Assembly: GCA_933228675.1 (NCBI GenBank)
Contig: OW121740.1
Span: 31,363,632 to 31,427,631 of the forward strand
From: Stomorhina lunata
Lineage: Eukaryota; Arthropoda; Insecta; Diptera; Rhiniidae
Length of the DNA: 64,000 bases
Direction of reading: 5' to 3'
This document shows positions 11,231 to 22,168 of the stretch, piece by piece (the stretch's first letter is position 1; each line of letters begins with the position of its first letter). A program made the translations under genes and the position numbers. The notes under the pieces are model-generated. The model saw only the letters and a program-made list of their open reading frames with translations, was not told the DNA's origin and did not search any database.

Positions 11231-12368
11231 GAACTTTAAAAAGTTTATTATTTAAAAAAAATGTATAAAAATTCGAGATGCGTGGAAATAAAGACCTACA
11301 GTTCACGAAAAGAGCAAGCAAAAATTGAATCCGTTATACATTCTAAAAGATCAATATATGGTTAATTTTTCATAAAAACAAATACGCAATTTTGACAGTT
11401 TTAAAATTTTGTTCTCGGTTTAAGGTTTTTCGGATTTGCTCATATGCCTCCGAGTTTAATATTCTAGGAAGTTGTCTTCGACTCGTTACTTGTACTACTT
11501 GGGAAACCATTACCTTATTCTAGAATTTGATATTATCAAATTAACCTTCTACTAAACCTATTTCTATACATGAATTCAATGTAATCGAATCCAATATCCC
11601 TCTTTACTGATTAGAACACTAGTAACTAGCTATCTGAATCAGCTTCCCACCTCTGATATGCTATCTATAGATTGAAATGGTGTGTTCATTTTAATTTACC
11701 TGTTCCTCTGTCTTGTCTGCCACGTTTCGCTGTAAAATACAAAAAGTTATTTTACCCTGGCTTTACCCTTAGATAAAAATGATAGCAAGCGAAAGGAAAA
11801 ATATTGATCGTTAGCGACAAAAAATCTTCACTAAACAAAAAACGGGGAATATGTTGAGGCATAACATTTATGTTCTTTGTTAGTTTACTACTCTCGACAA
11901 ACTAACTAAATTTTTTCCAAATGGTTTAGAAGTTATGGTGCAAAGTATTGTATGTGAAGTTTTTTGGTTTTGCTTCAATAACTTTTTAGCCACTAAAATC
12001 GGACAATGGGTTGTTGGAATTTTAGACCAATTTTTAAAAATATATCTATATTTCACAAAGTGGCCTCTATTGTCGTCCAAAGTTCAGCACCATTGTATGT
12101 AAAACCTATTGGATCGTATAACTTTCGCAAATATAAATCTATCGAAAAGATTTTTACACATTCGAAAACTACTTAAGAAAGAAAGAAAAAAATGCTTACT
12201 GTTCTACGCTGTCTCTAACTGTTTAAGAGATATTTAACGGAATGTCGCTTACGATTATTTAAATCTAAGGGCTCGATATGGTTTTGTAGTTGTTGCTTCG
12301 CACTAGGTGTGAACTGATAGCGACTGTAAAAACTTTACAACAGTTTTTCTTTACAATTTATTACTAAT
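11231..12368. other. Intronic stretch of ordinary composition, nothing recognised
   Basis: Base composition is less extreme than around it (11440-11750 notably). I found no homology to the other repeats of the window, no convincing exon and no terminal repeats. Confidence 0.4.
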
Positions 12369-13452
12369 AGTGCAACATAATTGACCGACATATTGTTGCA
12401 GCTCACTCTCGTTCTTTTTAAATTCTCTACACTTAACCCTTATGTCTTGGCATCACTTGGCTTTCTTCTTCCCTCTTGGCATCAATTGGCTTTCTCCTTG
12501 GCATCCTTTAGGTTATGCCCTCGTCCAAAGGAATTGCTGAAACGAAAAATAAATCTTTGACAGATGCAACATGCTTGACAGAATGTGGTTGCAGATCACT
12601 CTCCTTCTTGTTGAACTCTCTACACTAGACCCCATTTTGTCGTCTTGGCTTCCTCTTGGCAAGTGAAAGTTCGAGCAAACAAGTAATAGGAGAATATACA
12701 ATTAATTAAACGCGAAGTTCGATCAAACTCAATGAAGTTAAATCAATGATCGAGGAAGATAAGTGCTGATGATGTACTTTGAAGGGATAGTAATTGGAAT
12801 CCCCTGAGCCGCGTTCAAAAAAAATTGTTTCAGTTTTTCTACACAATATTATATACTTTCAAATTAATAATTTGAAAATTAAATATGAACTCAAGTCTGA
12901 TTAAACCCAAAGTGCAACATAATTGACCGACATATTGTTGCAGCTCACTCTCGTTCTTTTTAAATTCTCTACACTTAACCCTTATGTCTTGGCATCACTT
13001 GGCTTTCTTCTTCCCTCTTGGCATCAATTGGCTTTCTCCTTGGCATCCTTTAGGTTATGCCCTCGTCCAAAGGAATTGCTGAAACGAAAAATAAATCTTT
13101 GACAGATGCAACATGCTTGACAGAATGTGGTTGCAGATCACTCTCCTTCTTGTTGAACTCTCTACACTAGACCCCATTTTGTCGTCTTGGCTTCCTCTTG
13201 GCAAGTGAAAGTTCGAGCAAACAAGTAATAGGAGAATATACAATTAATTAAACGCGAAGTTCGATCAAACTCAATGAAGTTAAATCAATGATCGAGGAAG
13301 ATAAGTGCTGATGATGTACTTTGAAGGGATAGTAATTGGAATCCCCTGAGCCGCGTTCAAAAAAAATTGTTTCAGTTTTTCTACACAATATTATATACTT
13401 TCAAATTAATAATTTGAAAATTAAATATGAACTCAAGTCTGATTAAACCCAA
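12369..13452. repeat. Perfect 542-bp tandem duplication
   Basis: Units 12369-12910 and 12911-13452 appear identical by eye, both starting AGTGCAACATAATTGACC and ending 'gattaaaccca'. Within each unit two diverged sub-repeats lie about 193 bases apart: 'ttgcagctcactctcgttc' and 'ttgcagatcactctccttc', both followed by 'ctctacact' and 'gtcttgg'. The minus-strand frames of 62 codons at 12513-12701 and 13055-13243 are identical copies of one non-coding frame. The unit has no LTR-like TG..CA ends that I can recognise. Confidence 0.95.
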
Positions 13453-14199
13453 TCTAATTAATTCACCTTGTTTATTTACAAAAACTGTGTGGGCCTAAAA
13501 CTTCTAAATTATGCATTCTCAGATTATATCTTCATATAGGAGTTAGGAACAATAGATTTTTACGAAAGCGCATATCGAGCGTTAAAATCTCTGGTAAGGC
13601 AGTTCTAACATCTTTGTTACATTTAAATCCGAGGGGTCAGTCTTTGTGTTGTTCAAGCGTTTTCCGAAAATGGTGTTGTATATGAGCAAGATTTAATAGT
13701 GAACGAAAAACTTATATAACACTTATATTTTGACATTAAGTCCCAGCTATAATAAATATTGTCGTCATACCCATTTTTGGAATAGCAAACTTGCGTTTGC
13801 ATTTGTTGCTATTTAGATGCAATTATTTAAGGTTTTTGTTCAACAAACAATATTAGTACTTTACATCGACAGCGCGTTAATGCTATAGTGCTTAACGTAC
13901 ATGGATGATGCTAAGGTAATTACTAATGTTTTAATAAAAAGCCGTAACTAGAGCTAGAACCTAAACATTAATTTTGCTTTTTTTTTTATTAACGTCACGC
14001 TCGGGTGAATATATATTACACTGACTCGCTCTTTATACGAATGTGTGTTCATCTGGAAATTTATTTTATAAAATAATACATATATATATATATTTATAAT
14101 ACTAAAACCATTTCTTAACTTGATAGTCCTGCTTTAAACAGCTAAGAAATAGAACCAAGAAGAAGTCATTGTGGTTCAATAAGTTCTACCGCTGCACAT
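13453..14199. other. Intronic stretch with one diverged dispersed motif
   Basis: At 13861-13884 'ttacatcgacagcgcgttaa' is shared with 61131-61154 inside an inverted-repeat element, and looser similarity continues to about 13985 ('gagct', 'cctaaacatta'). The rest is unremarkable, with a short (TA)n at about 14080-14096. Confidence 0.5.
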
Positions 14200-15355
14200 T
14201 AGGGTGACAGAAAAAAATTGTTTCCTTGATTTCAAATGTTTTTCAACGGAATATTATGACACTAGGTCTAAAAGTTTAGTTCTGAGCCATATCGGACAAC
14301 GTTCTGTGGGCGCGCATCTGGTCCAAAGTTTAAGAGCCCATTTGTATGGTGAAAAATGGGTTATTTTTATTTTTTGTGAAATTTCAATCAAAAATAAACA
14401 ATTTTTACAAGAAAAATAATGGAATATTAAAGAAAACTACCACAGCTTTATTTAAATAGTCAAAAACAAAAATCCATGAAGCAGTTTTGGGGTTATTCCA
14501 TTTTTCGCAATTTTTTTTTATAAATCTTGCAAAACACAATTATTTTCATTCTTTTTTATTAAAATTCGCTCATTATTACTTGATATTTCGTAATCTCGCT
14601 ATGGAAATTTTTTGTAAATCCAAATTTTGACATTTGACCCCGGCGAAGAAAGGGTTAATCTCGTCCAATTTAGCAATAATATTTATTATTTTCTTTATTA
14701 AAATTTAATGCAAGTAAAATTTACCGAGCATTTTTATTTTCGCGAAATTCTTCAATTTTAAGTCGCAGGTACGGCGAAACTGTTCCTTAAAATTTGTAAT
14801 ATTTGCTGAACATAATTTTCGAAAAAATTAAAAATTGATTTTTGAAACCGACTTGAGAAAAATGTACCATTTTCCAACATTAAAAAAAAAACGAAGTAAA
14901 TTCGATTATATTTAAGCAAAACTGACTATTCAATACTTACGAGGCATCAAATAGTAAATCATGTCTAACTTTGAAATTTCTTTATTTACAACATAAAATT
15001 TTTGCTGCATATCCTTAGGCGCGCCTTCAGTGACATGAATTTTCGGGGGAAAATTACAAAAATTGTCTTTTAAGATTTAAAATAAAGCTGTATTAGTTCT
15101 CTTTAATATTTTATTATTTTTTCTTGTAAAAAATATTTGTTTTTGATTAAAATTTTGCAAAAACAAAAAAATTATCCATTTTTACCCATACAAATGCGTT
15201 CTTAAACTTTGGACCCGATGCGCGCCCATAGAACGTTGTCCGATTTCGCTCACATTTTCAGAATTAAACTTTTAGACCTATTGTTACAATATTCCGTTGA
15301 AAAAGTTATAAAATTCCAAAAAACATTTTCTTTCATACAAAAAGTTGTCACCCTA
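14200..15355 (+). mobile_element. Family E hAT-type foldback transposon, copy 2
   Basis: The 1156-bp element has TAGGGTGACA at its left end and TCACCCTA at its right, flanked by the perfect 8-bp duplication CTGCACAT (14192-14199, 15356-15363). The two arms are inverted copies over about 300 bases: for example 'gggcgcgcatctggtccaaa' at about 14309 and its complement 'tttggacccgatgcgcgccc' near 15208. The whole element could fold back on itself. The open frames at 14204-14419 and 15209-15412 are just the arms. There is no transposase. Confidence 0.92.
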
Positions 15356-15377
15356 CTGCACATATTATGCAATGCAA

Positions 15378-15424
15378 CAAACTTTCTTGATGATATCAAA
15401 AAACTTTTTTGATGATATCAAAAT
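15378..15424. repeat. Two tandem 22-bp units
   Basis: 'aactttcttgatgatatcaa' at about 15379 is repeated as 'aacttttttgatgatatcaa' at about 15401. It lies just after hAT-type copy 2. Confidence 0.8.
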
Positions 15425-15469
15425 AGCATTAGTTCAATTGGGACAAATAGAGCGAAAAAAGTCCTAGCT

Positions 15470-15789
15470 GGGGCCAAATTACGGCATTCGATATCGATCG
15501 AAAGCTAAGATATTTTCAAAATATTTGTGTAGCATACTTTAAGGATAATCAAAATTATTTAAAAGATGCACAGTTTAATATATTTTTTGAAGTTATTTGC
15601 CAAAAGATGAACAATAGTAAAAGAGTTTTAATTGAACAATATATGTTTTTAAAAACGAATCAAAATGGATACCAAATTTCAATAGACTTTTTGCATCGAA
15701 GTAACTTTGAACATCTCTAAAGTATAATTCACAATATTCGCTTAAAAGTCTGAATTTTTGATCGATATCGAATGCGGTAATTTGGCCCC
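15470..15789. mobile_element. 320-bp terminal-inverted-repeat element
   Basis: The left end GGGGCCAAATTACGGCATTC, extended through 'gatatcgatcgaaa', is matched in reverse complement by the right end 'tttgatcgatatcgaatgc' followed by 'ggtaatttggcccc'. The inverted repeats are about 33 bp with one or two mismatches. No clear target duplication is visible at the flanks (CTAGCT and TGATTC). It is a MITE-like element of unknown superfamily inside the dpr intron, 290 bases before the last exon. Confidence 0.8.
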
Positions 15790-16076
15790 TGATTCAGGAA
15801 AGGTGTTCGAACAACAAAATTCCGGCATGTTATGTTTTTTTGTCAGGGGTGAACTCCATTTTCATTCATTCTACAAATTTGTGGAATGGTAGGAAAATGA
15901 ACTTTTGGACTCCACTTTTTTCAAAATTTGTATTTTAAATGTTAATACTCTAACCACATAGATACATTTCAATTATAATTACATTTATGTCAAATTTAAA
16001 ATTCTTTACATATTAACTTTAAATAATTAAAAAAATATTAAATGTAATTATATTGTATATTATTTTCTAATTGCAG

Positions 16077-16240
16077 GAGAATATTCAGCTTCCGCCATAA
16101 CATCGGCTGCCTCAAATGAACGCATTCATTATATTAAATTAATAATTTTCAATTTTTTGGCATTTGCGTCCATTAGTAGAATATTTAAAACTAACTCAAT
16201 TTATAAACAACATATTAGTAGGAGATATAGTGGAGGCTAA
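16077..16240 (+). CDS. dpr-family protein, terminal exon with hydrophobic C-terminus
   Basis: After the TTGCAG acceptor the frame completes the split glycine and reads EYSASAITSAASNERIH, then a short hydrophobic stretch LIIFNFLAFASI, then a basic tail ending RRYSGG and TAA at 16238-16240. The GEYSASAI-type linker after the second Ig domain is characteristic of dpr proteins. Family members usually end in a hydrophobic segment that acts as a GPI signal or membrane anchor. Here the segment is only about 12-14 residues and is followed by about 24 mostly polar and basic residues, which is unusual for a GPI signal. It could be a single short membrane anchor, or the end of one splice form. The exon is too short to be found as an ATG-started reading frame. 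Confidence 0.85.
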
Positions 16241-16740
16241 AAAAAAATCAAAAAAGGAAAAACTATAAATATATATTTATTAATAAATATTAAAGTTAAG
16301 TTTTATAAAAGCTTTTTTATTAAATAAACTAATAAATTAATAAACTAATTAATTCTGTCACATCAAAATAAGAGAAAAAAAATATTATTATATAAAAATG
16401 AGACTGCCATGATTTTAAAATAAATTAATAAAATATTTTAGATTCATTAAAAGGTTTTGAAATATTCTAGGATAAAAAAATCAACTAATAAAAAGAGCAA
16501 CTGTACATATAAAAATTTAATTAATTTATTATTTAATTACTAAATGGTAAAACATTTTATAGAAAAAAAAAAACGTCAAATATTTTAACAGTAAGTAGTT
16601 AATTAGTTAATAAATTATTAAAATAAGTTATTAAAATAAATGGACCTTTTTTTGTTTTGCATATTTAAAAATTTATGTACAAAAATTTATAATTTTATTC
16701 CATAGTTTTTCAAATATTATTGAATAACATTTTTGAATGA
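16241..16740 (+). terminator. Probable 3' UTR and downstream AT-rich DNA with AATAAA candidates
   Basis: An AATAAA hexamer lies at 16282-16287, 42 bases after the dpr stop codon. Several more (for example near 16323-16345) follow in extremely AT-rich sequence. Any could serve as the polyadenylation signal, but the base composition makes chance matches likely. No coding potential is seen in the rest of this stretch. Confidence 0.4.
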
Positions 16741-17180
16741 ACATATATTATATGAAGACTTTATTTATATATTCCAAAAAAAAAATGAGTTAATGATGGG
16801 GAAAGGTTCTGCAATTGTAGATCTTATTATGCGAAAAATAATTAATTTTAAATTTACAAAACCTACTAAAATATTGACAGTCAAACATTTTAAAGTTAAT
16901 GATTTGATACAAATTTTTATTTTGAAAGTGGTTTAAGTCCCATATATTTTTCAATTTAATAGAAAAAATTATTCAAACAAAATAAAAATTTCAAATTTAT
17001 TTGTTTTGAAAGTGGATTAAGTCCAATACATTTTTAATTTCAGAAGGAAATGTTTCTTCAAACAAAATTATAATTCATTTTTTTTTTTTTTTAAGTGGGT
17101 TAAGTCCAATGAATTTTTAAATTCTAAAAGAAATATTTACTCGAACAAAATAAAGTTAAACTTATTTCATAGAAGTACGA
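16740..17180 (+). repeat. About 85-bp degenerate repeats before the 29-bp array
   Basis: 'tttgaaagtggtttaagtcc' and close variants recur at about 16920, 17005 and 17093, and again beyond the array at about 18830, 18915 and 18975. 'atatgaagactttattt' at about 16751 reappears in reverse complement near 19190. The 29-bp satellite seems to sit inside this older repeat. The small frame at 16733-16936 is not a gene. Confidence 0.65.
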
Positions 17181-18815
17181 CTCTAAGATTGTTTTTATTG
17201 ATATTTCAAAATTTTTCAAAAATTTACTTTTTATAGGAAATTTTTAAAAAATTTACTTTTTATAGGAAATTTTTCAAAAATTTACTTTTTTTAGGAAATT
17301 TTTCAAAAATTTACTTTTTTTAGGAAATTTTTCGGAAATTTACTTTTTATAGGAAATTTTTCAAAAATTTACTTTTTAAAGGAAATTTTTCAAAAATTTA
17401 CTTTTTATAGGAAATTTTTCAAAAATTTACTTTTTATAGGAAATTTTTCAAAAATTTACTTTTTATAGGAAATTTTTCAAAAATTTACTTTTTATAGGAA
17501 ATTTTTCAAAAATTTACTTTTTATAGGAAATTTTTCAAAAATTTACTTTTTATAGACAATTTTTCAAAAATTTACTTTTTATAGGAAATTTTTCAAAAAT
17601 TTACTTTTAAGAGGAAATTTTTAAAAATTTACTTTTTATAGGAAATTTTTCAAAAATTTACTTTTTATAGGAAATTTTTCAAAAATTTACTTTTTATAGG
17701 AAATTTTTCAAAAATTTACTTTTTATAGGAAATTTTTCAAAAATTTACTTTTTATAGGAAATTTTTCAAAAATTTACTTGTTATAGGAAATTTTTCAAAA
17801 ATTTACTTTTTATAGGAAATTTTTCAAAAATTTACTTTTTATAGAAAATTTTTCAAAAATTTGATTTTTATAGGAAATTTTTCAAAAATTTACTTGTAAT
17901 AGGAAATTTTTCAAAAATTTACTTTTTATAGGAAATTTTTCAAAAATTTACTTTTAATAGGAAATTTTTCAAAAATTTACTTTTTATAGGAAATTTTTAA
18001 AAAATTTACTTTTTATAGGAAATTTTTAAAAAATTTACTTTTTATAGGAAATTTTTCAAAAATTTACTTTTTTTAGGAAATTTTTCAAAAATTTACTTTT
18101 TTTAGGAAATTTTTCAGAAATTTACTTTTTATAGGAAATTTTTCAAAAATTTACTTGTAATGGAAATTTTTCAAAAATTTACTTTTTATAGGAAATTTTT
18201 CAAAAATTTACTTTTAATAGGAAATTTTTCAAAAATTTACTTTTTATAGGAAATTTTTCAAAAATTTACTTTTTATAGGAAATTTTTAAAAAATTTACTT
18301 TTTATAGGAAATTTTTCAAAAATTTACTTTTTTTAGGAAATTTTTCAAAAATTTACTTTTTTTAGGAAATTTTTCAGAAATTTACTTTTTATAGGAAATT
18401 TTTCAAAAATTTACTTTTTATGAGAAATTTTTCAAAAATTTACTTTTTAAAGGAAATTTTTCAAAAATTTACTTTTTATAGGAAATTTTTCAAAAATTTA
18501 CTTTTTATAGGAAATTTTTCAAAAATTTACTTTTTATAGGAAATTTTTCAAAAATTTACTTTTTATAGGAAATTTTTCAAAAATTTACTTTTTATAGGAA
18601 ATTTTTCAAAAATTTACTTTTTATAGGAAATTTTTCAAAAATTTACTTTTTATAGGAAATTTTTCAAAAATTTACTTTTTATAGGAAATTTTTCAAAAAT
18701 TTACTTTTTATAGTAAATTTTTCAAAAATTTACTTTTTATAGGAAATTTTTCAAAAATTTACTTTTTATAGGAAATTTTTCAAAAATTTACTTTTTATAG
18801 GAAATTTTTCAAACA
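17180..18815 (+). repeat. 29-bp AT-rich minisatellite array, about 56 units
   Basis: The unit is TTTACTTTTTATAGG followed by AAATTTTTCAAAAA, with a period of 29 (for example TTTTATAGGA at 17461 and 17490). Runs of identical units alternate with marked variants. Blocks recur: the pair TTTTTTTAGG plus a unit with CGGAAA/CAGAAA occurs near 17321, 18103 and 18363, showing higher-order duplication. Compared with the 31-bp unit elsewhere in the window it lacks the CCTA that makes the first hairpin. Confidence 0.97.
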
Positions 18816-19210
18816 TTTTTCATTTTATTTGTTTTGAAACTGGAATAAGTCGTATACATTTTTCAATACAAAAGGAAAAAAAAATCATACAAAACCATTT
18901 ATATTTTATTTGTTTTGAAAACAGTTTAAATCCCATACACTTTTCAATTAAAAAAATTAATATTTTAAAATGTTTGTTTTGAAAGTGGTATAAGTCCATT
19001 CAACCCTCTAAAAAACGCATTTCCAAATGGATTCTATTAATTTATTTTTATGAAAGAAAAAATCTAATAGGTTCTAACTAAAACCTAAGATTAAGTTTAC
19101 TAAAATTGGTCACCTATATTTTTAAAAATACTAATACATAAAACCCTTTATATCTCAATTTAAAAGAAATAGGTCTTAATCCACTTTCAAAATAAAGTCT
19201 TCATATATAG
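18816..19210 (+). repeat. About 85-bp degenerate repeats after the array
   Basis: Three 'tgttttgaaa(g/c)tgg.(a/t)taagtc' units follow the array. An inverted copy 'ttaatccactttcaaaataa' near 19173 faces them and is followed by the complement of the segment at 16751. The arrangement suggests one inverted-ended element enclosing the array. Confidence 0.6.
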
Positions 19211-19850
19211 ACAAAAATCAAACAGTTTTTATTCCTTTGAAACCAACTTTCAACTCGAATAATTTTTATACCCTTAGGAGTTCGGAAATTCGAATTACAG
19301 ATCTTGAACTCGCAAAAACTTCTGTGTACTGAACACAATATCTTTGTAGCGCAAATTTGCGATTCTAAGCGTAATTGGCATTCAAATTAAAAAAAGGGTT
19401 AAAAAATCGATTGAAGCATTCAAGTTTTTCTTCATATTTCGTATTCTTCAGCATTCGGTTTAACATTTGGACAAGAATCCTCTAAATTTCGATTTTGTCA
19501 CTTCTAATACTAGTTAATGGCTGTCAAAATTTTAAGCTCATTTTCGCCACTTTTTATTTTTTTTCGCATATTTTTTGGCCGCCTCAAAGAATTCCAAAGA
19601 AATAGATAACAATTTGTAGATCTTTCAATTTCGTATCGTCTGATGTTAACGTGCTCTATATAGGTCTTACATACGACAGGTGTAAATGAGAAAAACTTGA
19701 GCGTAAATTTTTCAAAATACCGGTTTTCGTGGAGCACACTCGCAAATATATATGAAAATTTCCAAACTACCACGTAGTCATTTAGCACCTAAAAACATTT
19801 CAATGAAGCATATTCGGAATTTTGCTCAAAATCGATCAGGAATGGTCCTA
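19211..19850. other. Unique-looking stretch, nothing recognised
   Basis: The composition is closer to average. A 92-codon minus-strand frame at 19510-19788 has no recognisable domain and ends close to a LINE relic. I could not decide whether it is chance or old transposon sequence. Confidence 0.35.
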
Positions 19851-19854
19851 AAAT

Positions 19855-21640
19855 CATTTGCTAAAAAGTTCGGTCTCTAGTTCGGCTGAAATCGGTAAGG
19901 TAGTCCCTAGTCTGGCAAGCTTGTCTGCAATTCTCTGTAATTTTGAAGTGGCCCGGCACCCATATGAGGTTTTTACTAAACTGCTGGGCCATCTCATTAA
20001 GAGATTTGTAGCAACTCAGGGCTGATGATGAATTCAGGAAGACAGAGTCTAAGAATTTAATTGCAGCTTGGCTGTCAGATTCTATATTAATACCCACTGT
20101 TGTTAGAACAATATATTTCAGTCATTCTACTGCTTTCCTCTTGGCTAGATTTTCAGCCTGAAAAACGCTACAATGGTCTTCGTCATATATTTTGGCTTAC
20201 AGCTTTGGAGAAGACCCCATAAACCCACTTGATTGTTGAGTTTTGAGCCGTTAGTAAAGAAGACCCTATACTGCCATTTACCAGGAGTTCTACCGTTCCA
20301 GTCAGTGATCCCCGGTATGCCAGGAATCATGTTAAAGATTACGCTATTACAACAGCTTATGTTCGACCACTGTGACAGCTCCCTGCAATTGCAACAGTCT
20401 GTATGGCAACTATGTCTAGAGGCAGTAAATGCAGAATTACATTTCGTGCATCAGATGGGGTGGTACGGAGCGCACCCGTGATGCATAGGCTAGCCATTCT
20501 TTGAACATTATTTAGTACTTCGCAGTTCTTGGAATTTTGAAAAGCTTTTCACCAGAAGATAACGTCATATAGCATTATCGGTCTTACAACAGCTGTATAC
20601 AACCAATGAACAATACGTGGTTTTAGGCCCCATTGTTTTCATATTGCCCTCTTACAAAATGCTACTGTAGCTTTTTTTCCCCGGTCTAGCACATTTAGCT
20701 TAAAATCCAGCTACTTGTCCAATATTACGCCGAGGTACTTTGCATAGTCCGCGAAAGGAATTGCAGTACCGACTAAGGGGATAGGTTTTATTGGTGGGAT
20801 CTTGTATCTCCTGGTAAATAGAATAAATTTGTTTTTGTTGGGGTTCACCGAGTATGACCCTAAGTGTGCTCGGAAACTTCTGTCTAACTGATGGTGTCAC
20901 ATCATGTGCATATGCAACAATCTTGATACCCACCTCTTTAAGGGAGAACAGTATATAAATCAGAGTAAGATAAAACAAGAGGGATAAAAGACCACCCCAC
21001 CAACAAATCTTTTTACTCCCGATGATCTAAATTTGTCATTGTTACATCTATTTCTAAGAAAATCGTTTTCAAGTTTTCTGTTACTAATGGAGTCACGTTG
21101 TTGAAAGCACCCTTTATATCTAGAAAGGCTATCATGGTATATTCTTTGACTGTAAGTGAACCTTCAATGAATGCAATCAGATCATGCAGAGCTGTCTCAA
21201 TAGACTTGCAATAGGCACGCTGTTTATCTAACTTTTGTCTATATTTGCTCTAAGATACATCTCAATAAGTCTCTTCAATGTATTCAGCAGAAACGATGAC
21301 AGACTAATAGGAATAAAGTATTTGGATCCGTGTGTGAGGATTTGCTGCTTTGAGAATAAAGACCACCTTAGTCTCCCTCCACTTATTGGGGATATATGCT
21401 AGATCGATACACCTGATGTTTGAGCCATGGAAAATTAAAAGGTTTGAAGCTATTAATAGCTCAAGCTATTTTGGATTCGGTTACAGTTTCCTTGGTAACA
21501 TCCGATTGTTGACTTAGTGTGGAACTTTCCGCGTTTGTCTCATTTTGATAGTTTCCAGGCAAATTAATATCTAAGGCATCCAATCTCTTGTGGTTTCTTT
21601 ACTACAATGGCAGGTTTAATTTAAAACAAATCTTTCCCAT
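19855..21640 (-). pseudogene. LINE relic with reverse transcriptase and RNase H (I/LOA-like)
   Basis: On the minus strand, from high to low coordinates, the pieces are as follows. NKWRETKVVFI is near 21390 and SLSSFLLNTLKRLIEMYLR near 21280. AFLDIKGAFNNVT, an RT palm motif, is near 21110, and KIVAYAHDV, the catalytic box with YADD changed to YAHD, near 20915. Then come FTNGSKL near 20250 (RNase H, first Asp changed to Asn), IESDSQAAIKFLDS near 20060 and LIWVPGH near 19965. A single frameshift near 19930 breaks the rest. Order and motifs fit non-LTR elements of the I/LOA group that carry RNase H. Both catalytic centres are mutated, so it is dead. Confidence 0.88.
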
Positions 21641-22165
21641 GATGCTATGAGCCTAAAATCAAAGCCTGTCAACCGCCTAGAGACAAAGTTTGTAATGTTA
21701 TTGAGTAAACACTTAAAACAAAACTTTAAAAGTTTAAGTCTTTTCTTTTAAAGCTTAAGTCTTTTCTACAACCCATTCGGGATGTTTAACTATTAGATAA
21801 AGTTGATGCCACAACATCGTCACGTAAATTTTTCTTAGAATTTTGTATAGATTTCGATTTTGCTATCGACCCACCTTAATGTTGAAAACGATAAAAGGTG
21901 CATTCGATTAATTTTCCCAATAGTCCCTTAACCCATATAATCATACTGTTCCATTATTGGAACGTTACTAACACTTAAGAATGGGAAGCTGATTTTTGTT
22001 TTTCGATATATAGAAACATTTGATCAGGAAGGTTTGAACATAACATTTGATAATTTTTTTAAAATTTGATGACCGGAAGGTTGCTTGGGAAGATATGGGT
22101 TAATGAAATACAATAGCTTTTATAAAAAAAATATTTTTGTACACAAAAACTTTAATAATTACATA
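21641..22165. other. Intergenic stretch, nothing recognised
   Basis: No frame, repeat or terminal structure was found. A short imperfect duplication 'aaagtttaagtcttttctttt' / 'aaagcttaagtcttttctac' lies at about 21728-21770. Confidence 0.4.
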
Positions 22166-22168
22166 TAA

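Larger units (their letters stand above)
1373..16076 (+). other. 14.7-kb phase-1 intron of the dpr-family gene
   Basis: The intron starts with GTAAGT and ends with a T-rich tract and TTGCAG at 16071-16076. It splits a glycine codon (G|GA), and the joined frame reads HVLNGEYSAS, as expected for dpr proteins. It holds most of the transposon debris of the first 16 kb. Both splice sites match the consensus, and the open frame continues across the junction without a stop. Confidence 0.85.

Noticed and set aside
12513..13243. Two identical 62-codon minus-strand frames
   Set aside because: Their identity is due to the 542-bp duplication. The frame has no recognisable domain and no supporting context.
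12369..13452. 542-bp units as the two LTRs of a retroelement
   Set aside because: The units are directly adjacent with no internal region, primer-binding site or polypurine tract, and the ends lack a TG...CA pattern.
16733..16936. 67-codon frame downstream of the dpr gene as a further exon
   Set aside because: The dpr frame already ends at 16240. This frame lies in the 85-bp repeats next to the satellite and has no family similarity.
19510..19788. 92-codon minus-strand frame as a possible gene
   Set aside because: No motif is recognisable. It lies between a satellite and a LINE relic and is more likely chance or old transposon sequence.
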